A DNA stretch of 64,000 nt, from the NCBI GenBank assembly GCA_038277395.1, contig CM076193.1:116447344-116511343 (forward strand), in the 5' to 3' direction. A model generated the notes under the pieces. It was not told the origin of the DNA and made no database searches. It was given only the letters and a program-made list of their open reading frames with translations. This document shows positions 47,301-58,469 of the stretch, in pieces. This DNA comes from Dryocosmus kuriphilus (lineage: Eukaryota; Arthropoda; Insecta; Hymenoptera; Cynipidae). Every line of letters starts with the position of its first letter. Position 1 is the stretch's first letter. Made by a program: the position numbers and the translations under genes.

Positions 47301-49171
47301 GTTGTTGTCGTTGTCGTCGTTTTGTTGTCGTTGTTGTTGTCGTCGTAGTCTGTGGACACGATAACTTTCGAATGACTAATCGGATTGGATTGCGCTTTGG
47401 CACACTTCTTTAGAGTGTAAAAAGTAAGGACGATTTCGTTAACCAGCCACTTTTGACCAACGGTTATGGTTTTATCCATCAAAAACGGTTTTCACAAAAT
47501 AAAAAAATCCATTTTCCGGCTAAACTATAAGAGATACAAAAAAAATGTAAGGAAGTAAAATTGTTCAGCTCAAAAAGATCTACAACTTTTGCCTTAACCG
47601 TTTTTTGATAAAATGAATGGTTTTTGTTTTAACCAAGAAAACGCTATTAAAATTAAAGAACTCTGGTTTCCCGCCAAAATATTCAACATACAAAAAAGTG
47701 GCAAAGAACAAAGTTGTTCAATTTAAAACGATCTACAAATTTTGTTTTAACCATTTTTTGATAAAATGCACGGTTTTTGTTTTAATCGATAAAACGTTAA
47801 TAAAAATGAAAAATTTCAAATTTCCCGCCAAACTATGGAAGATACGGAAAAATAATAATAAACAAAGTTGTTCGCCTCAAGAAGGTCTACAAATTTGCTC
47901 TCTATCATTTTTTTAATCAGACGCGTAGTTTTTGAGTTATTCGTGAAATATGTTATGAAATATAAAGCAAACCACTTTTCAGCAAAACTGTGCAAGATAT
48001 GAGAAAATATTAACAAGCAGAATTGTTCACCTTGGAAAGAGCTACAAAATTTATTCGTTAAGACTCATCGTTTTACTTTTAAGAATCGAAATCCTCTATT
48101 GTGAAAATTTGGAAAATCACTAAAAAACTTTACCAATCTAGAATGTGTTTTAAAAAATGTAATTATCGAGCGCGAAGCATGAGTGTCATGATGAGAATGT
48201 ATTCCTTAAGGGCGATAGAGCCTTAAGTAAAATAATTTCTTTTGGAATTTTTAATTTAAAGGTTTATACGATCCATAAACACCGAGCGCGTAGCGCGAGG
48301 TGAATAATGTATCGAGCGCAAAGCGCGCGATGAGAATGTGCCCGCGAAGCGGGCAGATTTTTTTTATTTTGGATGTTGATTAAAAATTGATTTTTAATAT
48401 AAATAAAAAACTGAAAAATGGTTTTGTAGACCATTGCGGGATAGCCACTGAGAGTTATACCTAAACAAATCCTTGGGTAAGCAGGATGTATTTCAATAAG
48501 ATATTTTTTCCGAGAATTTTACATTGTCGGGAATTTTCCAGTGTCGGTAAATTTTAATTTCGGGGTTTTTTTATAAACTGCTGGTAGTTTTATAATTTCG
48601 GGGATTTTATTTTTCGGTAATTATTTATTCGGGCATTTCATAGTGTTGGGAATTTTATTTTTTGGTAATTTTCTGTCGTCTCTTAGGTTTTTAATTTGAT
48701 TTTTAATTTGGGACGACTGAAAATTTTCAAAAAGTAAAATTGCCGACACTGTAAAATGCCCGAATAAATAATTACCGAAAAATTAAATTTCCGACATTAT
48801 AAAATTACCGACACTAAAAAATTCCCGAAAATGGAAATTTGCGGAAAAGATCTCTAAAAATATTTGAAAAATATTTAGAAAATACCGAATAATTAAAAAA
48901 ATGATTTCAAACGACCTTTAATTGACCCACCATGTATATAATTCAACAAATAATAAATTAGGGAATTTAAGATTATTGGGAAAGTTAATAATTTTTCAAA
49001 TTCAGTGGAGACACACTAATAATTTTTATTTATTTACTCACCTGCATTTTGACACCATACATAAAATTTTTCACTGCCTTTCTTTGGTAAACAGAATAAT
49101 GTAACACCAGCATCTCGTCGTTTGTTTACACAGTCAATGTAAGCACACCGATCGGTAGCACTTCCAGACAT
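41369..49171 (-). CDS. THAP-type P-superfamily transposase, three proposed exons
   Basis: Exon 1 (49171-49042) starts MSGSATDRCAYIDCVNKRR and ends VWCQNAG at the donor GTGAGT. Exon 2 starts at 44265 after TTTTTAG and continues IDPSAVQWRTMICSSHFRTE. The joined protein completes a C2CH THAP finger (C-x4-C, later C-x2-H), and the phase is correct. Exon 2 then has coiled-coil-like residues (RLRGMLNKVVQQL) and the RNase H-like core: KWDEMS, VCDQGAPN, and HDFSHEMKNFVNAL, as in THAP9/P transposases. The frame reaches TAA at 42230-42232, immediately followed by an in-frame ATG and a further 286 codons (YFAGYAAHVTTKKWNCDRC..) typical of the P/THAP9 C-terminal part. A weak donor (GTAGGC, 42298) and a good acceptor (TTGATTTTCAG, to 42146) define a 153-bp phase-0 intron that removes the stop. 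The products would be ~957 residues spliced and 721 unspliced. Intron 1 is 44266-49041. No other breaks were seen. Confidence 0.8.
42146..42298 (-). other. Candidate optional intron containing the in-frame stop
   Basis: It has GT...AG borders, is 153 bp long (a multiple of three), and is in phase 0 on both sides. Retention ends translation at 42230. Splicing joins ..NNDDR to SSIQHPI.. and restores the C-terminal region. The donor is suboptimal (AGA|GTAGGC), while the acceptor has a fair pyrimidine run. The analogous situation is IVS3 of the Drosophila P element. The alternative is a simple nonsense mutation, because the retained stretch also reads like protein. Confidence 0.45.
44365..45606 (+). 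mobile_element. Helentron-like element, copy 7 (full length)
   Basis: It begins TACATTCTCATCAGAGAAGG and has the TCGTCGTTGTCGTCGTCGTCG microsatellite and ~150-bp units (TTTTTGTTTTAATC at ~44786 and ~44939). It ends GATGAGAATGTGCCCGCGAA plus GCGGGCAGATTTTTT. The GAGCGCGAAGCGCGAG palindrome is present three times near 45470-45540. It is inserted in intron 1 of the P-type transposase, opposite to transcription. Confidence 0.7.
45607..46044. other. P-element intron sequence between Helentron-like copies
   Basis: AT-rich, no coding frame. The words GAGTACCTATACAGAGCG and GCTCTGTACTCAT near 45888-45935 form a short inverted pair. Confidence 0.4.
46045..46985 (+). mobile_element. Helentron-like element, copy 8 (3' truncated)
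   Basis: It begins TTACATTCTCATCTCAATGA, has a long GTCGTTGTTGTCGTCGTTGT microsatellite, and breaks off in a ~150-bp unit near TTCATTAAACGTATAATACC. It lacks the hairpin end. Confidence 0.6.
47030..47157 (-). mobile_element. Helentron-like end fragment
   Basis: AAATCTGCCCGCTACTCAGG with CGCATTCTCATCACC is a decayed hairpin end in minus orientation. It is followed by ACAGTTTGGCTGAAAAATGC, a piece of an internal unit. It directly abuts copy 9. Confidence 0.5.
47160..48358 (+). mobile_element. Helentron-like element, copy 9 (full length)
   Basis: It begins ACATTCTCATCTCAATGACA. The microsatellite is expanded with several GTTGTTGTCG units (47285-47350), followed by three ~150-bp units and a shortened GC-palindrome region. 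It ends with hairpin GCCCGCGAAGCGGGC (about 48339-48353) and AGATTTTTTTT. Confidence 0.7.
48500..48868. mobile_element. ~370 bp foldback element built of TCGGGAATTTT-type words
   Basis: The left arm (AGATATTTTTTCCGAGAATT ... GGGCATTTCATAGTGTTGGG) and the right arm are inverted copies meeting near 48690. Within each arm the theme T(C/G)(T/G)CGG(G/T)AATTTT recurs 6-8 times. It lies in intron 1 of the P-type transposase gene. Non-coding. Confidence 0.65.
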
Positions 49172-50170
49172 TGTTTTATCCTATATTATCACTTCAAAGC
49201 ACTTTTTAAATGTGGTAACAATAGTTCACTACAGTAAACTATTAATTAAGCTCAAGTTCGAGGCAAAAATAGTTTCCAATCACTTAAATACCAAACGCTT
49301 TAATCTCACCGGCATATACGTGTTTTCCTTTGTTGTGAAATTAGAAAAACATGTTAATGCAGGTCTAATATGCGCGCGTCGTCGTATTGCGATTTAAAAA
49401 ATTACACGATCTAATTTTAAGTTTTTATAAACTGTCTTTATAAAAATTTCACTACAATTAGGAAGTACAGCCTGGCTTGCATTATAATACTAAAATGTTT
49501 TTAAATCTTAATGTATATATAATATCTATATACATATACATATTTATATAAATAAAAATTAAATGTTAATACGTACCTGATTGCAAAAAATAATTTTGCT
49601 TAAATATTTTCGTTGACTTTTAATTTTTTCAGTAATATTACTAATTAATTAATTAGATGAATATTACACTTAGGTATTTTTTTAGTTTTCTGTCTTTTAA
49701 ATAGAAATATGAAAATAGAGTATATTTTTTTGCATAAAAAGGATTCTTTAAATTTTTTGAAATGTTTATATACGTAAAAATTCCAAGTATCCTTTTTATT
49801 TTTATTTTTTAAGTTTTCATAAGTTTTCTTAATAAAAATATAAAGATACAATTTCAATGGTATAATTTTCAATCAATATTTTCAATTACTTTTATTTTAT
49901 TTTATTAATATTGATTTATATATAACCAAGCAACAGTAAAGTTTGCTATACAATGGTCAAGTCATCCCATCCTTTCTAGATATAGATTTTATACAGAATT
50001 ATGTTTTATATATTTTCAGTGACTTGTTCATTCTTTATTTATAGAACACTATATTTTACTAAGAATATTTTCAAATGGGAAAAAGTTACTTTCAGTCCTC
50101 AAGAATAAATAAATAATCCATAATAATTATAAAGTTTCAAATTCCCGCTCGAAAAAAGCAGAGTTTATTG
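49172..50170. other. P-element 5' flank, AT-rich
   Basis: This lies between the transposase start and the right inverted end. It should hold the promoter; none was identified with certainty. A TATATATAATATCTATATACA stretch lies near 49512. No other gene was seen. Confidence 0.4.
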
Positions 50171-50337
50171 CGCCACCTCGTGGCATGTGGTCAAAATAAT
50201 GCGCTTAAACATAGAGGCATTGCCGAATTTAGCCGAAGCGTACCGAAACAAACCGAAGCCACAAATACTACAGTAACGCCGCCCTCGTGGCATGTGGCCT
50301 AACTAGACCCTAGCCACATCTAGTTAAAATATCTTTG

Positions 50338-50996
50338 GTGGGATAACCCCACGAACTTAATTCTATCCAATAGAATCCAAAAGGGGACGAGTTTGTCGTC
50401 CCTTTTAGCCAATACTAATCTGATTTGAAATACAAAATATACGCCCCCGCGGGCTCACCGGTTTAATCTAGTTTCGACAAGTTTGAGCGCGTAACCGCCG
50501 ACGGTCTCACGATTCGGGATTTCTAATTATTCTGTGACATGTTTACGATTGCAAGGGTTGAACCTTCAAACGTTCCCGCCGCCACATCCAGGCGCCGTCG
50601 CGCGCTCCCCTCTTGGTTTCGAGTCGACTAAATTAACCCTAAACTATTCGATCTCACGCGCGATCGCACGTGTGCTCTATAAAATCAGTTGCCGTAGCTT
50701 TATGGTGATAACTCCAGAATACTGAGAAAATACAATTTTCTCCTTGTAAAACCATTTCCATAATTACATGTCACTGTATATTATATTATAATATAGATTA
50801 AGTCTAATCAAGGTGAGGACGATCGGTGACAGTTTTGTAAATCAGTCTCTATACAACATTAACTTATAATTAGTAACTAAATATATAATTGTGCGGTAAT
50901 ATGCAATTTGTGCTTCTAAATTGAATTTCGTTCGCGCTAAAATTCAATTGGCAATCCTACCACGTGGTCGCCGCCATGATGGTTTGTGACATTAGG
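50338..50996. repeat. Right piece of repeat S
   Basis: From GTGGGATAACCCCACGAAC to GTTTGTGACATTAGGTATT it matches 14592-15295 with many small indels. It directly follows the P-element right end. Confidence 0.8.
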
Positions 50997-51101
50997 TATT
51001 CCATTACACTAGGGATGTGCGATCTGGATTCGATTCTGACAAGATCGATCCAAAATATTCGATTAATCGATCTTTTGAATCGATTCTTTAGGTGATTTAG
51101 G

Positions 51102-54100
51102 CATAGATATAACGTAATAGATGCGGCTTGGGTCAGTGGTGGGGACGACCGATATATATATCTAACTACATTTTCGCCTATAGGTAGGTACTGCCCTCTA
51201 GAACATTTCATCGTTTCCGTGGCAACGAGTAAACAAACTGAACAGGCCGTGGCACGCGGCATGTCCGATGTAGGTGTACGGCTGTGCCTCGTGAAAAACC
51301 GAAGTTGCACGAAGACGAACGATTCAAGATATCAGTTTCGTGCCAACTGGACTATAATTTCTGATTTGGAGATTCGAGTCGATTCTTATACACATGCATG
51401 TGTCTGCATGTGTTGAGTGTGTTTACCGTGTTTACAAAAGTGACAGGTGAAATAAAGAAAGACTACAAACATATATTACTTTTATATATATATATATATA
51501 TAATACTTATCTCGTTAGATTCCGCTCAAAATTCATCAATTTTATTAATAAATATATCATTATTTACAGGAGAGAATTCTCGGTCGAAGTATATTAAGTA
51601 TGTAAAAGTATATTAAATTAATTAAAAATTTTAAATTTTAATTTTAAAAATATTAAAAATTAAAGTATATTAAATAAATAAGACCAAAGGTCAGAACGAC
51701 AGCTTCCAGACAATTATCGTTTATTAATATGAAAGTTCAATGTAAGTACGTTTCGCAATTACTCTAATTCCCTCTTCAGACTGAATAATTAAACTTTAAG
51801 TATGTCATTACAGTGTTACAGATATAGATTTTTGAATACTAGGATTAATTCATAAAGAATTCTGATAATTTGAAAAATGTAATCTTTGTGAGTGCTCGTA
51901 TCATTGTTAGTGTAATAAATATTATAAGATCTATTGAATCTGAATGTAAAACGTAAAACAACTTATCGGCATATCCATTAGATAATATTAAATTAACATA
52001 ACAATTAAAAAATTTTTTAAATTATAAACCAGAACGGAGCTACAGTCCAGCTCCATTAATGTAAATACGAGCAATAATGAGTGCTCATTATTTTCTAGAA
52101 AACGTGACAATAATGTACAAACAATGTACAAAATGTAAACAAAACGATCATTTCTGCATTATTCTTTGAATATGTAGTGCACATCCGAAGAAATTGCAGA
52201 ATGTATTAAAAGTGTCCTAAAAAAAGTGTTTTTCAAGCTAAACGTACAAGTAGTTATTTTTTATGTTTTCGAAATGGAAAATATACATCTGTCAATAGAA
52301 TTAAAAAGTAAAATTTACATATATTGATAAGAAAACATAATTTTTTATTAGGTACTTATTTAATTTACATTGTATGCTTGTGACGAGTTGCCCGTCGCAC
52401 TCGATAACCCGAATGAAGTAAAATAATCATAGGTTTTCAACCGTTGTATCAATTGAAGTAATATTTTCAGGAAAATTTCTTTATTCTTTTCCTAACAACT
52501 TTCCCGCTGAAATATTTACTTTTCTCAAAATTTGCTCGACTCCTCAAATGTTGGAAAGTATCCATGACCACTTTTATGAACGTGATGAAAAAAAAATCAT
52601 TAACTTTTTTCATATAGGTATTTGAACTTTTCACCTGGACAGTGAATCTAATATATATCTTAGATTAACTGTGTGGGTAAAAAGTTCAAATATATATTAT
52701 ATAATATATACGTGATTTTATAATTATACGTGAATATTTATATAAATGGGAATGGATTTTTTTTTCCTTCGATTCCGATTGAATCCGTGCTTTCGAAACA
52801 GATTTCGCATTCATACGTAATCATACAAAATCATTCGGAGTCGGATTGGAATTTTCTGCTTACCAGTTTTTTTTTTATTCGAGTTTGAATTTTTAGTTTA
52901 GGTCAGATTATCCCAAGTAGGCCACCATAAATCGAAAATCATTTATTTTCACTGTAAAATGAATTTTTTAGTAGCCCTTATGTTCGAAAATATTTCCCCA
53001 GGTTTTGGTCGCAAACGAAACTTTTTTGCAAAATTGATTAACAATGAAAATTTAATATTACTACATGACCAACATTTATCTCGTAAATGACTAAACAGAT
53101 TTTGACGATTCCTTGACGTCGAAATGTTTGTTTTAAAAAGTACGTTCCAGAAATCTTCCTTCTGGATGTAAAAACATTGAATTTGTTTAAAAAATATATT
53201 AATTGTTTATAAACAAATTGTACTTTTCCCCCCTTAGAAACATTTTTTTGCAAGTTATTCTATATTCTCTACGTATGCATATGTATTTTTAGTCAGGTTT
53301 CCTTGAATGTCGTATTCTTCTGCTCTCAAATGACAGGTAAATTGAAATAAATTTATATAATATATACAGGTAAATTTCTCAATAATGAGTGCTCGTATTT
53401 ACATTAACGGAGCTGGACTGTAGCTCCGTTCTGGTTATAATTTTTTTAATTTTTATGTTAAGGTAATATTATCTAATGGATATGCCGATAAGTTGTTTTA
53501 CGTTTTATATTCAGATTCAATATATAGATCTTATAATATTTATTACACTAGCAATGATACAAGCACTCACAAAGATTAAATTTTTCAAATTATCAGAATT
53601 CTTTATGAATTGATTCTAGCATTCAAAAATATATTTGTAATACTGTAATGACATACTTAAAGTTTAATTATTTAGTCTGAAGAGGGAATTAGAGTAATTC
53701 CGAAACGTTACTTTGAACTTTCATATTAATAAACGATAATTGTCTGGAAGCTGTCGTTCTGACCTTTGGTCTTATTTATTTAATGATATATACCCGGACG
53801 TTAATATTACGAAGGATTCTACATCTAGATTTTCTTCATTCTATCAATTAATATGAACCGTTTATTTGGGTAACTGAAGCATAATATTTAAATTCAGCAT
53901 AGTGTAAATGGAAGGTGATGAACGAGTAAATTGAAGTAAAATTTTTTTGTGTGTGCTTTTTATTCATACAATTATAAGTTTACAAATGCAAGTTTGTGTT
54001 CATCATATTATATTGTATCAATAATAATTATAGATTTATATTGTATAAATTATTATAATATGATGTGGATTGTTTCTTGGCTTCAGCATTGAGGAGAATC

Positions 54101-55855
54101 TTAAAATAAGGTAGCAATTGAATAAATATTGTCTAACTTGAATTAGTCAAATTTAATTTTAAACTCACGAAGATAAATAAAAATTTTTAATTGGATAGTC
54201 AGACTAAAAATACTTCAGAATAAATCTTATTATACACGCAAATTATTTATCTAAATAATCTCCACATTACTTACTGGGCCCTCTCACCAGGAGTATCCTA
54301 AATTAAGTATTATTCTAATAAGCCCATTTAATTGACTTTAATAGTATAGAAAATGCAACCAAAATGCTCAAATGTGAAAGAGTTGGAGCAATTTTCAGAG
54401 TGGTTACATTGGATAGGAAAAGCAGGAAATTAGAATGTTAGTGAATTTATTTCTTGGTCTTAATTTTTAAAGATCTTAAGAAAACACTTTCCAACTCACT
54501 GTATCCCATATAATTTGAAATTAAATTTCTGCATGGAAAGTGTGCATTTTCAAAGAGATTATTATCTAATCTTAAAGATCTTTATCTACTTTTACCTTTA
54601 TCTTTTTATATTCAATGGAAGGATCAAAAAGTAAAATTTAAATTTTCATGATGTACATTTAAACTAAAATCTGCTTATAAATTTCAATGTTTAGTTTAGT
54701 ATTTTAAACGATTCAAGTTTTTAACTTTTTAACATTTGATGTTTTAAGCTTGAAATACTTTTCTGAATTGCTATATATTTAACTATACGACTATATAAGT
54801 TTAATGTTAATTTTAAAAATATTTTCATTTAACATTTACTTTGATCGGGAAAATTGATTTTTTCTGTGTGGTACCGTATATACCTTGAAAAGCAATTTGT
54901 ACTTTTTTTTTGATTCAATAGGTGCTGAGATGTCTACCTGTAAATAATAATCAAGTTTTCTTGTGCTAATTTAATTCTTTATAATGCTGTAACTTTACAA
55001 CGGTTGATTGTAGGGGAAAAGTCTAAAGGGGAAAAAGTCTTTTCTTGGTTCAAAACTTCTGAAAAATGTTTTACAGAATCTTCTTTCTCACATAAATAAT
55101 GAATTTCTTTTTTCTAACTTGTTTAAATAATTAACGACCAACTTTTCGAAAAAGTACCCTGGATTTTATGAACATATTTCTTGAAAAAGAATATATTGGA
55201 TGCGTTTCAAAGTAAAATATTTCAATTACACAGCTTATTTAACTAAAATACGTATTTTATTCAAATAACTTCTAAATATTTTTTTCAAATTCTGACAAAA
55301 TCCATAAATCATTTTGACACCAAAAGGAACAACTTGTAGGTGAACCATTTAGAAAAAATATTGATAGACATATTGAATATACTTTAATAGGAAAGTGTCC
55401 TTCAAATTAGTATATTTCTATTGCCTCCCGTTATAGATTAGTCATTAGTCGCATACAATTTGCCAACTGCACCATCCCTTTAATCTTTAAAGTTGTACAG
55501 GTATATTCGGTGCAAGAGGGCTGGTCAGCGGGTCATTCTTTATGTGAATCTAAAGTTTCGTATGGAAATCGTTTGAACTTAAAGAATTTTGATTTTTGAC
55601 TTCATTACGATAAACTATTTTTGATTTCAAAAAGCCAGTAGCTTTTTTTTATATCATCTGCAATATCACGTAGCAACTATTCAGCACTATAATCATTTTC
55701 GATTTTCAATCATTTCATATTTGGCGCTATATGCATCGCCAGTGCCTCTACAAGTATGTGGTCGAAGCTACAGGGCCACATAACTTTTCTGTGGCGCCAA
55801 CTACCGTTACGTGGCCGACCTAATTCGTTACCTCATCTATTACGTTATATCTATG
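51102..55855. mobile_element. Non-autonomous P-like element (4.75 kb)
   Basis: The inverted ends start CATAGATATAACGTAATAGA (22 bp matched) and are flanked on both sides by ATTTAGG (51095-51101, 55856-55862). The left subterminal region (GCGGCTTGGGTC, GTGGGGACG, CTGCCCTCT, TTTCATCGTTTCC, TGGCAAC) matches the left end of the autonomous-size P element in content and order. There is no transposase frame. It contains a 2.1 kb foldback. Confidence 0.8.
51670..53783. mobile_element. 2.1 kb foldback with ~420-bp arms
   Basis: The arms 51670-~52110 and ~53370-53783 are inverted near-copies: TTAAATAAATAAGACCAAAG at the outside, AACGGAGCTACAGTCCAGCT and ATAATGAGTGCTC near the inside. The ~1.26 kb interior has no clear gene. 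The arms differ by scattered point changes and small indels. Confidence 0.75.
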
Positions 55856-55862
55856 ATTTAGG

Positions 55863-57360
55863 TCCGATTTTTTAAGAGAATGAATAACTCTTTTCGGTTG
55901 TTTCCGATATTAACGCGCTGAGTGCTACAAATTCTACCAACCAAAAGTAAGTGCTGCCGGAAGTAACCAACCACAAAAAAGATCCATCAGCATACGTTCA
56001 TATTTCCATCCTTCAATCGCCAAATCGCTCTGAGCCGCTGAGCGTGCTCACTGCTCTGGCAAAGCCGTGTGTGATGAGTCCGCTCTAGTACCAGTATTCA
56101 CCGTTGCGCACCTGCGCTTCGCGGGCTAATTTGAATATCACGATCTCGATATCAAACATCCTTCTCGTAACTCCTTCCTCGTTTCCAATATTTTGAAAGA
56201 TTCAAACCTAGTCTTTCCAAAAGCAATAACATATCCCAAACCATGCCTTTGAAATACAAAACCAGCCATCCTTCACGATTTGACCCCCTGTGGTTCGTGG
56301 AAAACATGATGATTATAGCGCGACTTTTTGATTGGTCGGGTGAAACTTAAAATGTGAAGTAAATTAATTAGAACAAGAATAATTACGTTTAAATTAATAA
56401 AGTTTAATATAATAGAACTTTCCCTAATATTGAGTCTGGATTCACAAGGAAATGCTAGTCGCGAATTATATCGTAAGGTAATGCCGGAAATACAATATTA
56501 CAAATCCAACGAAAGAACTTGTAGCTTGTAGGTGGTTCGAAAGCAGAATTAGCTTTGCTCGTCGCTCCACTTTTTGCACCTCGCTCCGTTGCCACTCTCA
56601 CTCACAAGCATCTCCGACTCTTCAGCTTACAGGGCCCTTAAGAGAGGGCCCAGTTACCGAAGATGAACGACTGGGAAAAACTCACCGTAGAAACCCGAAC
56701 ATTTCCATCTAAGTGAAGACTAATTTCGTCAATTTCGTGAAGCGATAGCCCATAAAAGTAGTGAGCTTTTTCGTACCCATCAGGGCCATAGACTCGAACG
56801 TGTGCTCAACCCCGGCCCAAACGGATTATAGAAACTCTGCCGCTTAATCTTTATTACGAGGACTTTTCAATCTAAAAGCCGCCGTAGGTCCTACGTCCTA
56901 CCCCAACTAAAATTATGTTCAAATCAACTAAATCCTACCATCCAGACTCAGCTATTTTCTCTTTTCTTATAACCCTAGTGTACATAATAAATTCTAGGAC
57001 TTACAAAAAAACTAAATTTACAATATTGAATCTTCAGTTCGAGCAGATGTTGAACACTCGCAGACACGAATATTCGAGTTTACTTTCTAAAACTAAATAA
57101 TGCTATTTCTTAAAGTAGTATCTACGCCCTTTCCCCAAGGTCTTTCTTTATGGTTTTCTGTTCGCTAAGTGAAAAGCTTGCTTCATAAATATTTATAAAA
57201 TCTTCCAAGTGATAAATGTTTTGCGTAACTTATTCAAAAGTTCCCCCAAATTTTATCAAGTGATTCGATTCGATTAATCGATTACGAGCGAGAATATAGT
57301 CGATCGTTACACTGGTAGAGGCATCGGGTAGAGGTTTTCCAGGCACTTAGGGTCGCAAGA
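55863..57360. other. Spacer with mixed composition
   Basis: GC content rises at 55900-56120 and 56480-56900. One short protein-like frame with a donor site is listed separately (56686-56805). Words such as GATTCGATTCGATTAATCGATT at ~57258-57282 resemble 51020-51085 on the other side of the P-like element. Confidence 0.35.
56686..56805 (-). CDS. Possible exon, 40 codons, unknown
   Basis: The frame reads VRVYGPDGYEKAHYFYGLSL, then HEIDEISLHLDGNVRVST, and is followed by the donor GTGAGT at 56685. A stop (TGA) lies just upstream, so a full gene is not visible. Composition is protein-like and unlike the flanks. No homologue recognised; it may be a fragment of a transposon ORF. Confidence 0.25.
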
Positions 57361-57606
57361 TACCCTGCCGATAGAAAATCTCAGGATATTCTCAGGCGTG
57401 TTGTCAGGACGATTTCAGGCTCGATTTGAATGATTTCGTCTCTAGAGATAGTCTGAGGTCGAAGAGATTTAGGATTTAGGAGCCTTCAGGTCATTTAGAA
57501 GCCCTACCTGAAACTTTAAAAACTGCTACCTAAGAGCCTGCGTCTCAGAAACTTCTCTGACCTGAGAATCTCCAGGCATTTTCCAGCGATTTCTATCGGT
57601 AGGGTA
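57361..57606. mobile_element. ~250 bp MITE with TACCCTRCCGATAGAAA ends
   Basis: The ends TACCCTGCCGATAGAAA and the inverse TTTCTATCGGTAGGGTA match. The interior repeats CTCAGG and TCAGG(T/C)C words in both orientations. Non-coding. Confidence 0.65.
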
Positions 57607-57770
57607 TGTATTTGGCACACAACAGCACACACTAGAACACGTGCAAGTCGTAAAACCAAAACTTCCGCCTTAATTTCGCCGCTACGTAATTCAAGTCTGG
57701 TTTCCTCTTAAAATTCTTAAAAAGCGTGGGAAAGTCTACACCCCAAACTCTCATGTTTTCCAGCTTTAGG

Positions 57771-58045
57771 CACTAGCGAAAATGGATTTCTTTGCATTCT
57801 TTTACCATTTCTTTGCATAACATTGCAAAACTTTGCTACAAGTTTGCATAGCTTTGCATAGCTTTGTCAAACTTTGCAAAACTTTGCTTTGTAAAACTTA
57901 GCAAAACGTTGCCAATTATTTTCATAGCAAAGTTTTGCGAGCTGTGGCAAAGTTTTGCAAAGTTTTGCAAGGTGTGGCAAAGTTTTGCAAAGTTTGACAA
58001 AGCAAAGTTTGGCAAAGTTATGCAAAGAAACTATTTCCACTAGTG
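57771..58045. mobile_element. ~275 bp foldback made of TTTGCAAAACTTTGC words
   Basis: The ends are CACTAG(C/T)G(A/G)AAAT inverted. The interior is almost entirely iterations of GCAAAACTTTGC/TTTGCATAGC on the left arm and GGCAAAGTTTTGC on the right. Confidence 0.7.
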
Positions 58046-58469
58046 GGGAAACGGTTCGAACTTACTTGGGAACTATAGTTTTGAATCTAATTTTCGTTCA
58101 GTTTCAATTTAATTTAAATTTCAACTTAATTTCAATTCAAACTCTGATATTCAGGAGAGGGACGCACTGCGGCTCACTATAAGAATAAATTAGCATAAAA
58201 GTGCCAATAGTACACCTATGTATGATCATTTCTACACTCATTAATTAATGTTCATTAGAATAGAAACTGTCTATGGAAAAATTCTTAGATTTAATTTAAC
58301 TTATTATCAGGAATGCGAGATTATTACTTCAGGATTAGGAATTACTACAGTTCTACCCAATCACACATTTGAAGGTCTACTCAAATTCTCATAAACATTG
58401 TATTTGCAATTTGCTGTTGCCTAATTATAGATTCTCTCAATTACTTTTACTAACACTTGAAACTATCCC

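Larger units (their letters stand above)
39786..50337 (-). mobile_element. P-superfamily DNA transposon (10.55 kb with nested insertions)
   Basis: The inverted ends start CAAAGATATTTTAACTAGAT and match for 32 bp with one difference. They are flanked by GTGGGAT on both sides (GGTGGGAT, 8 bp, if the terminal G is counted with the target). The empty site is seen intact at about 14592 (GTGGTGGGATAACCCC). The element carries a THAP-type transposase gene on the minus strand. Helentron-like copies 7-9 and a small foldback in the first intron add ~4 kb. Near the right end two direct copies of CTCGTGGCATGTGG (about 50171 and 50284) may be subterminal transposase-binding sites. Confidence 0.9.
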
